Shown here: piece by piece, positions 55,187-64,000 of the stretch
Position numbering within the stretch: the first letter of the stretch is position 1
How the letters are laid out: every line of letters begins with the position of its first letter
Source of the DNA: Eurosta solidaginis
Taxonomy: Eukaryota > Arthropoda > Insecta > Diptera > Tephritidae
Direction: 5' to 3'
NCBI RefSeq assembly: GCF_040869045.1
Contig: NC_090321.1
Location: forward strand, 32,919,426-32,983,425
DNA length: 64,000 nucleotides
The notes under the pieces: model-generated
What the model was told of the DNA's origin: nothing
Seen by the model: the letters and a program-made list of their open reading frames with translations, nothing else
Databases searched by the model: none
Program-made: the position numbers and the translations under genes

Positions 55187-57815
55187 AACAAGTAAGAAAG
55201 TCTAAGTTCAGGTGAAACCAAACATTACATACCCAGCTGTGCACTTGAAACGCTGTTGTTGTTTGCTTTATGTGGTGTTATAAGGCTACGCAATAACACA
55301 TATATGGTTCTATTCTAAACTCATTTTCATTCAAAAGAAGCCAACAGGATGCAGAGGCTACCACTAATGAACTTGAGCAGGTAAAAAGGTAGTTTCCTTT
55401 AGATATGGGGATTTCCCTACAAACACTATTAATTTTAAAATAAAGATATAACATAACAATAAACATAAAAACACAAGTTTCGTTGTACATAAAAAAGTAG
55501 GAGTGGCTTTCAAGCGATTTCGCCCATTCACAGAGCTCATTTTATAGCTACGAAAAAAATTAGTATGCCAAATTTCGTTCGGATTGGGAAATTTTTTTAT
55601 TTTGGAAAGAGTAACAAAAAAGTTGCGGGTCACGCCCTTTTCAAAATTTGTTTAAGTTTTGTTCTTAGCTCAACCATACCACTACTGAGGTAGAATATCA
55701 GTCAAATGTAGGTAAATACCATAGAGTTATTGCAAACTTTGTTAAGGTTCGACCTTTAGGAAAAGTGGGCGTGGTTTTGAACAGATTTTGATTATCTTCA
55801 CTCAGTCTATATAATTTGGCAAGGATAGTGCCTCTGCCAAATTTTAATGTAATATCTTTAAAGACTTTTGATTTACGGCTTGTTAAACTTCCAAATTTTC
55901 TTCTTCTAAATGTGGGTGGTGCCACGCCTATATTCTAAAATTTTTAAGAATTTAGGTTTTGTTTTTTTGCTATTTCAGTCCACCTACTAAATTTCATTCG
56001 CTCAGCGATATTCGTTTTTAAATCCTCTAATTTTTTCCATTTTTCTAAATTTTCGATATCGAAAAAGTGGACGTGATTATCGTTCGATATCTCTCATTTC
56101 CAATCCTTGCGTTTCCAATGAGCCAGATACCGATAAAAATTTAACATGCAAAGGCAACAACAAATTGATCCACATGGTTCACATTGTTGTTGCATTTGCA
56201 TGTCAAATTTCTATCCGTATCTGGATCACGCTTCCTTGGAACGTCACAACCTTTTCTAGATCCAGATAACCCCGTATACCAAATTTGGTGAAGATATCTT
56301 AATATTTGCCCAAGTTATAGTGTTAACTAACGGACAGACGGACGGCTTAATAAATTTTTGTTTTCGATACTGATGATACTGATGAAGGACGCCAATGCAG
56401 AAAAGTGTTCTACGCGAAAATAATATGGATGCCACCCCCGGTTTCGGAGGGACCCGCGGGTCATTTTTCGGTTTTTCGTTAATATCTTTCGAACGAGTTA
56501 GGTTAGGTTAGGTGGTAGCTGCCCTGATAAGGATAACTCACTTGGACAACACGAAGTTCCGTTGTGATACCACATACACCAAAAATAACGGTGACTTAGA
56601 TCTAGCTACTTAGAGAATCGTTGGGTAGCAACGCTAAATCTCCGAATGATACCGATCTCAACTTTTGATAAATCCTCGGGAGATCCAAGTGAGTCGCGAC
56701 AGAAGTACTTTCGCCTAGTTCTGGCAAAAGGTGGGCAATCAAGCATAAATTGATTTGGTGATTCCACCTCATCATCCTCCATACAGCTGCAGCAGGATGG
56801 AGTTTCCAGTATATTGAGATGTACCGCATGGATACCCATGGGACAGTGCCCTGTCAAACCCCAATGACCATTAATAGGTGAGCCTTAGTGAACCCAATTA
56901 TTTCAGCAGACCTCCTGCCATCCACTTTCGGTGAGAAAGATCTTGCCACCCTGCAAGACGTGGTACCCGCCCAACGTTTGCTGAGCTGGCTCGAGGCCCA
57001 GCTATGTAGGAGCAATCCACAGGTGGCCAGCGGAATCCCGAAATCCCTACAGCCATCTTCATCCGGGTCAGTTGTACCGATGCGGGCTAAGAGATCGCCT
57101 TGAGATAATTTTAATTATAAAATAATTAAGCGAGGTCAGGCACTCCCAGACCACCCTCGATCGCACTGTAATTGAGCTCCAGGCCTTGATAGCTGCTTGG
57201 CTGTCAGAGTAGATGTTAAATTCCATAACAGTAGTAGCACTGGATAGCATTTCATCCACGGCATCCTTAATCACAGCAACTTCTGCTTGGAATACACTGC
57301 AGTGATCAGCCAACTTAAACTTGCAGCTTACATTTAGCTCTCGACAAAAGACCCCCCCGCCAACCTTTCCGTCCAGCTTCGACCCATCCGTGAACAAGTG
57401 AATCTGTCCCATGCCCCATATAATTCCTGTTCTCCATTCATGTCTCTATGGAATGACTGGGGTGAAGGTTGTATAGGGAGCAGTTATCGGCATACAATAG
57501 TCCGTTCTGTCCGGGATAAAGTCGAATCTGGTAAGAAGGCTAGAGTGTCCGAAGTCAGAAAGTCCATAGCCCATATCACGAAGCCTGACCTACGACCTTG
57601 TCGCGGCCGCCTTTCCCGCAAAGAACGAGTTAAAATTTTTATTTTCCGCCTTCGGATTATTGATACTGATGTCAAGACACGTCGTTTGACACCTCTCTCG
57701 ATATTTTTGTTAGCGTATTAGCAGTCGACCCCTCAACTAGACTTTTACTACCAACCGTTATCCAATCAAAGTTATAATACCCTGTGTACAAGTACAGCTG
57801 GGTAACATATAAAAT
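55187..57815 (+). mobile_element. Composite: Helentron-like element carrying other insertions
   Basis: It begins ACAAGTAAGAAAGTCTAAG exactly at the end of the previous element and ends near ACCCTGTGTACAAGTACAGC. The middle contains inverted sequence of the MITE type at 38240 (56395-56491 and 57632-57700) and a LINE at 56500-57623. Confidence 0.6.
56500..57623 (-). mobile_element. 5'-truncated LINE (I/LOA-like) with RNase H and 8-bp duplication
   Basis: Perfect duplications AACGAGTT lie at 56492-56499 and 57624-57631. Minus frames encode an RNase H start LFTDGSKLDGKVGGGVF with the catalytic D kept, EFNIYSDSQAAIKAW, then LTGHCPMGIHAVHL-type tail and SCMEDDEVESPNQFML. The 3' end is a TAACC-type terminus. 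Frames are broken in places. Confidence 0.85.
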
Positions 57816-57829
57816 AAAACATATATTTT

Positions 57830-59080
57830 TTTAACTCCCTGTATTTTGCGAACAAGATCACACAAATTACATTTTGCCTCTACTCATGTGTCGCCTGAAA
57901 AATCAGATATGAAATTTGCCAACCGATCCGCACATGTGCAATCAAATAAGTATATAATGTATCATATACATAAGGGATGCAAATTTTTCGGTGGGTTTCT
58001 TTAAATATATATCTATATTTGTATAGACGTAAACACACACTCGCCAATTTGTTGGCTGAGCTCGTTGCTCAGCAGCAATCTTTCAATTTATGCAGCTTGC
58101 GCTCACTCACTTGATTCGGTCGTCCGATTGCTTCTTTTGGACGAGATGTATATGTTTTTTTTATATATAGTATATACTTACATATATAGCATGTGACGAT
58201 GTGTGTATGCTATTTCGCAGTGGAAAGGTCGTCTCCACCTCGAGTCGTCGTAGATGGTTTATCTATTTTTTTTACGTTATACCGGATATCCTTTTTCGGT
58301 GCACCTTCTTTCCTCATTTACAATTTCCGTCAAAATATCAACACAACCTTAAGTATGTATATCAAAAAACACTTTCATAGAGGTATGCGCAAACGTTTAT
58401 TTTATTTTTATAAAACACTAAAAACATGTGTTACTATTTCAGTAACGCACACTATGCCGACTCTCTTGCAACTGAGCACCACTTCGTTTCGTTCCGTTTA
58501 TTGGAGCTGATATAGGGCACTGCATCAGACTTGGGTGGTGGTGGTGGTGGTTTGTCGCACTCGTTGGTCGTTAGGTCGATTGCTCGGCACGTTTTTGTTT
58601 CTATTTTCTTCATACGTGGCTGGGCGAATGATAAGTTTGTTGTTGTGTTTAAGTCCAATATTCTGTACATATAATGTGTAGTGCGCAGACTGACATGCGC
58701 AGTGGAAACGCACATGAGATTTCTTTGTTGGATTTGTTCTTGTGCCAATTACTCCTTGTATTTTTATTGATTTGTTGCATAAAATTTTATGGGGATATTT
58801 ATTATTTGGTCATTCTGTTACTTGGAATTCATTTATATGGCTCTAGAAATGATTAATGAAAAACCCAAAAATATTTGAAGTCACATCATATATGCAGATA
58901 TGTATGTATGTATGTCATTATCTAGAAGCGCCCTTTGTTCACGCACACTTCATTCGGATATGTATTTACTACATACATATGTATGTATGTATGTATATGA
59001 ATGAGTTCCCTGCAAAAAATCGTGCGATTAATGCCTAAAGAGAGCCGTCTGCGATAGATCTCTTTTGTCCACATTATTGG
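57830..59080. other. Stretch without a recognised gene
   Basis: AT-rich with short simple repeats (GGTGGTGGTGG near 58540, ATGTATGTATGT near 58900 and 58980). Frames of 60-105 codons overlap on both strands and lack known motifs. Confidence 0.6.
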
Positions 59081-59095
59081 GGTATAATTGATCCC

Positions 59096-59450
59096 ACCGT
59101 GGTGTGATGGTAGCGTGCTCCGCCTACCACACCGTATGCCCTGGGTTCACACCCCGGGCAAACCAACATCAAAATTTTAGAAATAAGGGTTTTCAATTAG
59201 GAGAAAATTTTCTAAGCGGGGTCGCCCCTCGGCAGTGTTTGGCAAGCGCTCCGGGTGTATTTCTGCCATGAAAAGCTCTCAGTGAAAACTCATCTGCCTT
59301 GCAGATGCCGTTCGGAGTCGGCATAAAATATGTAGGTTTCGTCCGGCCAAATTGTAGGGAAAATCAAGAGGAGCACGACGCAAATTGGAAGAGAAGCTCG
59401 GCCTTAGATCTCTTCGGAGGTTATCGCGCCTTACATTAATTTTTTTTTTT
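59096..59450 (+). mobile_element. Complete tRNA-derived SINE with 11-bp duplication
   Basis: The tRNA-like head CCGTGGTGTGATGGTAGCG has an A-box-like element and the B box GGGTTCACACCCC. The body runs to TTATCGCGCC and a T-rich tail. Perfect duplications TAATTGATCCC lie at 59085-59095 and 59451-59461. The head has lost a normal anticodon arm, so it is not a tRNA gene. Confidence 0.9.
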
Positions 59451-59569
59451 TAATTGATCCCTTCTAGTCCCTTTTGGGTATATTTGGCATCAGTCAGTGT
59501 GAAATTTATGTAGCCAATTGAAAAAAAAAAACATTGAAAAACAAACAGCAACGAAATAAATAAAATATC

Positions 59570-59650
59570 AACTAAGGAAGGCTAAGGTCGGGTGTAACCC
59601 CCGACAGTACCCGTAGTGGTATAAATAGGACCAGTCCGAGACTACCCGTT
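59570..59650 (+). mobile_element. Helentron-like left-end fragment
   Basis: CTAAGGAAGGCTAAGGTCGG and GTGTAACCCCCGAC correspond to the family start at 48149. A matching right-end fragment lies at 61490-61790. Confidence 0.5.
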
Positions 59651-60019
59651 CAGGCATAAACAGGTACAATTAGTCTCTCCATAGGAAATGCTCAAACAAA
59701 TGGGATCACTCCAACCGATATAAACAAATCAGAACTGGCTATAGTCGCATATTCCTTTGCGATCAATCCCGGATTCATCCTAGACTAATCGCATTTTTGC
59801 AGGGTTGTTTTGAAACCCACATATGTACATAGGTAAGTCAATTTCTTTTCAAATTGCTTGAAATAATTTTATTAAATAGAACTGTTTCACTTTTAAGAAA
59901 ACTTTAAAAACCCGTTAAAAAGGCCACACAAAGCTAAAGTTACATACTTTCACCGCTTTTAAAAAACAGTCCAGTACATATTTATGTATGTACATAAAAT
60001 CCTATTTGTGCTTACTTCA

Positions 60020-60500
60020 AGACTATTCCGTGATTTTCCGATATCATATCGGAACTATCTATTGATCATTTCAGGACTATTTTTGGGATATTTGCAGAAC
60101 TCTTATGGAAAGTATTACGGGACTATCTTCACATTATTTCGGTGATGAGTTTTCGGGTTAATTTCGAGACTATTTCGTTACGATTTTGGTGTCATTTCGA
60201 TACCATCTCCAGGTTATTTCGGGATTATTTCAGGATAACTTCAGGGATTTTCGGGATTATCTTCACATTTTTTCGTTATTGTTTTCGGGATCAGGTCAGA
60301 AGCTACTTCTTGAAAATGTCGGGACTCTTTCGGTATAATATATTGATTACATTGGAAATAATTTTCGCATGATTTCTGTATTTTTTAGCAAATAATTTAG
60401 CGACCGTTCAGCATTGTGAACTTTTTCGTAACAGTACGAGAATATTTTCAGAGCTACTTGGAACTATTTCTAGACTATTGGTTCAATTTTGCAGCCATTT
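60020..60500. repeat. Degenerate GGGACTATTTC-type repeats
   Basis: Dozens of loosely spaced variants of TTTCGGGACTATT and TTTCGGGATTATT. No fixed period is visible. The open frame at 60142-60372 is a by-product. Confidence 0.7.
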
Positions 60501-60604
60501 CGGAAGTTTTCGGGATTTGTTTAAGGAATTGCGGTCGCCGTGTTATTGAGCTACTACGCTGACCCGAGTAGCCAAAAGTCCCCGGCTTAAATGACGGAAT
60601 AACT

Positions 60605-60770
60605 ACCGTACTAAAAAAAGATTTTTCTAAAACGTGGTCGACCCTCGGCAGTGACTTTCCAAGCCCCTTCTATTACATTTCTGCCTTGAAAAGCTTATCG
60701 GCAAAGTTCATCAGGTGCCCTTCAGAGTGGACATAAAATGTGAAGGTCTGCCAAAAGTTTGATAGACAGT
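60605..60770 (+). mobile_element. Diverged body of the tRNA-derived SINE
   Basis: CGACCCTCGGCAGTGA, TTTCTGCCTTGAAAAGCTTA and CATAAAATGTGAAGGTC match the SINE body; head and tail are missing. Confidence 0.6.
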
Positions 60771-60842
60771 TTTTTCAATCAAAATGCAAAGAAAAAGCAC
60801 TTCCATATGAAGCCAAGAACTTCGATATGATATTCGAATTTA

Positions 60843-61180
60843 AGGGCCAATTAATGGTGACTTATAACCATATAACCAGATAAAACAGCTGATCGAACCT
60901 ACCTTATGGAAATCAATGTAATCGATTAATTACGCTAACGCTATAACCATACCATAGCCAACCAATTGGTTTTTTGTTTCTGGCATATCCCTAACCTAAA
61001 AATATTTGAGTTGGTGAATTTAATAACTCTTTGTAGATTTTATTCATTGTTTTGGATACGTTATGACTAAGAGACTTATTTTTTGTGGAATATGTTTGTT
61101 ATTTTTTGCGTTTTCTTCATTTATGTATATGGGTATGGTTTCGACTATGGCGTTAAGGTTAAGGAAGTTTAATTAGCCCT
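60843..61180. mobile_element. TTA-flanked MITE (338 bp)
   Basis: Ends AGGGCCAATTAA and TTAATTAGCCCT are inverted (11 of 12) and flanked by TTA (60840-60842; 61181-61183), the PIF/Harbinger target. A partial copy of its left part is at 35610-35680. Confidence 0.6.
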
Positions 61181-61489
61181 TTACACTAACAAATTGACAC
61201 CAACAAATTTTTGAAAAATATTGTAGCACTGAGAAAAATTTTAATTCATGTATTGTAATGTATTCATTAAGAGGCCCGTCCAAATTCTTTTAACATTTAA
61301 AATAATTTTTTTTCTTCAATTTAAAAAAGTTTCAGTGTACATATAATTTTGAATAAGTATAGTGATTTGCACTTCAATATAAAAATTTTTGAACAGCTCT
61401 GGTTATGACAACTTAAACCGTTTTTAACTTGTTACCAATTATATTTAAAAAATTTAGTTTCTTAAAAGTATGCGGCGTCACGACCTTTT

Positions 61490-61790
61490 TCTAAAATTTA
61501 AATTAGGTGTTAAATATAAAACCTACGCACAAAATATGGTTACTGTAGCTGCATTAAAGTAGGCGTGGTTATCGTCCAATTTATCTCATATTAAATAGCG
61601 ATGGCAGATGAGTGCCAAGGAATCCACATACCAAATTTCAAGAAGACGTCTCAAAACTTACTCAGGTTATCGTTTTCACAGACGGACGAACGGACTTTAT
61701 TTTAATATTTGTAAGTCTATATACATATCTCCATAAGATTATTGCCGTTACAGGCTACCCTTAAAAAATTAGTTTTCGAGCCTGAGAAAA
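61490..61790 (+). mobile_element. Helentron-like right-end fragment
   Basis: GTAGGCGTGGTTATCGTCC, ATGAGTGCCAAGGAATCC, CAGACGGACGAACGGAC and GATTATTGCCGTTACAGG follow the order seen in 49320-49600. Confidence 0.6.
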
Positions 61791-62002
61791 AAAATGGCGA
61801 AAGGGTAAATTTTTCGACCAAAACACTCCCCAAAACCCAAAAAATATTTTTTTTTTTTTTTCAAAAAACTGTTATCGCCAACGTTTTTACAACACTATGC
61901 GTAGTGCAACTTTTTTTTCCTGAGCCCAAATACTATCGAAAAATCAATGGCGTGATATCGGTTATCTTTCGTCCGTACAAATCGACCCAGGTTAATGTAC
62001 AT

Positions 62003-63150
62003 CCAGGGCCGTAGAAAGAATATCCGGGCCCGGGACTAAGCAATTTAGGGGCCCCCTAAATAAATCCACTAATACTTTTGATTAACTTGAATTAATGACG
62101 TCTCATTCAGGAATCATTATTGATGGAGTACATCAAAAAAAAATGTTTGGCACATCAACTAAATGATTTTTGGACTAAGAGCTGACAATAAAATTAACAC
62201 AGAATATTTACTATTTATACTATTTTATTGTAACGTAGAAATAAAATTCTCTTTTAACAGACACATATTGTTTCAAGTAATATTTTCTAGTTATTTGGTA
62301 ACATTTTAAAACATTTCATTTTCAAATTTTGTTTTTGTTTTCCATGATGTGTTAAATAAATGTATACAGAATATAAAATGACATGACAAAACGAGGATTT
62401 TCAAAATTAAAAAAATTAAATAACTTACTTATAATGTACAAGCAATATTTTCTGAAAGGAAGTTCTTCTTTTATTCAGCACACTCGAGATAATGTTATAA
62501 CAACATTAGTCATAGTCATAAAAACCTTTCATTCAAACCCACTTATTGCTGGTTCAATCTTCTATCTACCAATCCAAAGATTCGAGTCGTCGGGGCTTCG
62601 ATTGACAGAAAAGATCGGTTATTTCTTCAATGTCCGTTTCTATTTCTTTGTAGACGTTCCCTTTTCCAGACCGGTCAGTCGATTTTCAGACATGTTGACT
62701 CTCAAATAAGTCTTCAAGCGCTTTAGAACAGAAAAAGAACGCTCTGCGGTCGCTGATGTCACGGTGATAGTCACAAATATTTGCAACAGTGTCGTCACGT
62801 TTGGAAAAAATGAAGAAAAGTGTGCTGATTTAATGATTTTCAGGGCATCAGTAGCTGTTTGAGCACTCTTGAATGGATCACTTTTGCAATGGTTATGCCA
62901 CAATAAAATCTCATTTTTCAGCAGTGTCTCATTGTGACTGGTGAGATCTTCTTTATAAACTTTAACAGCAAGTACAATTTCTTCAATCGTTACTCCTGCA
63001 GAGTATGCTGGAATCAGTCCCTCCAGAGGCAGTATTTTCAAAAATTGACCTTTGAACCTTGACGTCAATGAAGAAATCATATAGTCCAGGAAAGGGTAGC
63101 AAATTGTAGCTCTGTAATTCGGGTTTAGCCCCTAGCCCTTTTTTTGGCCC
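62003..63150 (-). mobile_element. hAT element relic
   Basis: The left end CCAGGGCCGTAGAAAG resembles hAT termini. The transposase C-terminus is at 63080-62640. The right end was not identified. Confidence 0.55.
62640..63080 (-). pseudogene. hAT transposase C-terminal fragment (ZMYM1/ZNF862-like)
   Basis: The minus frame contains KNEILLWHNHCKS, FPNVTTLLQIFVTITVTSAT and AERSFSVLKRLKTYLRVNMS. This is the hAT dimerisation and catalytic-E region (the typical SAERSFS block). Only the last 146 residues survive, and the upstream catalytic domain is missing. Confidence 0.75.
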
Positions 63151-63280
63151 TCTTTAAAATGTTAACCTTTTTTGGCTCCAAATCTATTTGGGCAACTCGG
63201 ATTGTGAAATTTGTAATGTGTGTATCAAATGACATCGAAATTTTATTTTATTTTTTTTGTTATGATGATGTTGCAGCTTA

Positions 63281-63864
63281 TGCGGCAGTTACCCACGAAC
63301 GTACGTAGAAAAAACGTGTCAGCTGACACGACCTATCTTATGAGTGTGCAATGTAAACGAAAACTCACCGACGTGCAACGCCCGTACGTACGTAGCCCGG
63401 AACGTAGAAATCAAAACAATTTTGATTTTTTCCGTAAGAACGTGTCAGCTGACCGCTCTCTCACTAGACAGAGTTGCCTAGTAAACTTTTGTGCGCTAAT
63501 TTTTGACCGTTTGCAATTTTATGCAAAAAAGCCTAATTAAAGTTTGAAAAATTGTGGAAATAATTCGAAATAATTATGTAAAAGTGCTGATTATAAATAT
63601 TTAATCTATTTATACTTATTTAATATGTATTCCGGCCTTTTACAATATCAAAAATTAAATTGGAAAAAGTTGATGTTTCCATAAGCATACATGCAAAATG
63701 GTCAATGGCAACAGTGCTTATCTGTAAACAATACACACGCAAATATGTTATGTACATGTACACAGACGCACACATTGATTCCTACGGGCTTGAGAGTTCG
63801 GTCAAACGTGCTTCGTACGACAAACGTCCTTACGTACGGCACACGTCGGTGGGTAACTGCCGCA
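63281..63864. mobile_element. TTA-flanked Harbinger-type MITE (584 bp)
   Basis: Perfect 14-bp ends TGCGGCAGTTACCC and GGGTAACTGCCGCA are flanked by TTA (63278-63280; 63865-63867). Subterminal ACGTACG motifs are mirrored (GAACGTACGTA; TTACGTACGGC). No transposase. 63870-64000 shows nothing further. Confidence 0.8.
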
Positions 63865-64000
63865 TTAGTAGTCAGCTGATAATAAAACATTAATCGATTA
63901 TCTAGTGTCATCACTTACACAACGTAGATATGAAAAGGTAAGGAAATATTTTGCATAAAACGCAACTAGAGAATTTTTTTATCAGATACTTAATAAAAAA

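Noticed and set aside
58193..58748. Overlapping frames of 98-105 codons on both strands
   Set aside because: No motif, start context or splice structure supports either; the region includes simple repeats.
59096..59165. Possible tRNA gene (A- and B-box-like sequence); same at 51540-51613
   Set aside because: The sequence lacks a proper cloverleaf, has a SINE body attached, and the first copy has target-site duplications.
60142..60372. 76-codon frame as a possible gene
   Set aside because: The peptide arises from degenerate GGGACTATTTC-type repeats and has no conserved motif.

Overview
The window is a repeat-rich piece of a higher-fly genome. I infer a tephritid fruit fly. The evidence is two-exon attacin genes, fly-like Rpn6 and aveugle genes with short introns, the fly types of LINE, SINE, hAT, P-superfamily and Harbinger debris, and strong AT bias. 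The species call is inference from gene content, not a database match.

Layout. 1-12.7 kb is an attacin cluster: two minus-strand attacins (342-1050 and 8153-8860) sit in a segmental duplication, with a plus-strand attacin that carries a proline-rich, furin-type prodomain between them (4486-5280). The minus-strand copies have TATA, GATA and kappaB-like sites in the same order upstream; the plus-strand copy has TATA, GATA and two kappaB-like sites. One duplicate has a 2.6 kb Helentron-like element inserted just beyond its promoter. 12.7-16.4 kb is LINE and SINE debris. 16.4-18.4 kb is Rpn6 (26S proteasome lid subunit, four coding exons, intact). 19.3-20.2 kb holds a dead kinase fragment (RSK/S6kII type) and a Jockey-type endonuclease fragment.

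21.1-31.9 kb is a P-superfamily (THAP9-like) transposase gene on the minus strand. Two later insertions broke it: a 1,108-bp hAT-type element and a 7,050-bp LTR element. Each has an exact target-site duplication, and the reading frame matches on both sides of each. The LTR element is odd: two 2,835-bp LTRs around only 1.38 kb of hairpin-rich internal DNA, with no recognisable gag or pol. 31.9-35.3 kb holds hAT debris, a damaged METTL22-like methyltransferase fragment and a convergent partial PDSS2-like gene cut off by a LINE fragment.

38.0-40.9 kb is aveugle (SAM-domain scaffold of the Ras-Raf pathway); its single intron holds a MITE and SINE-like copies. 42.4-45.5 kb has a MULE-type transposase relic, a long palindrome and two opposed LINE ends. 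45.8-48.1 kb is a Myb/SANT-like, polyglutamine DNA-binding protein gene. 48.1-63.9 kb is almost wholly mobile DNA: a cluster of Helentron-like elements (two head to head), LINEs, a tRNA-derived SINE, two TTA-flanked MITEs and a hAT relic.

The intact host genes (three attacins, Rpn6, ave, the Myb/SANT gene) do not form one pathway. The most unusual items are the large-LTR, short-core retroelement with covarying hairpins, and 35-46 nt micro-insertions with their own target-site duplications.
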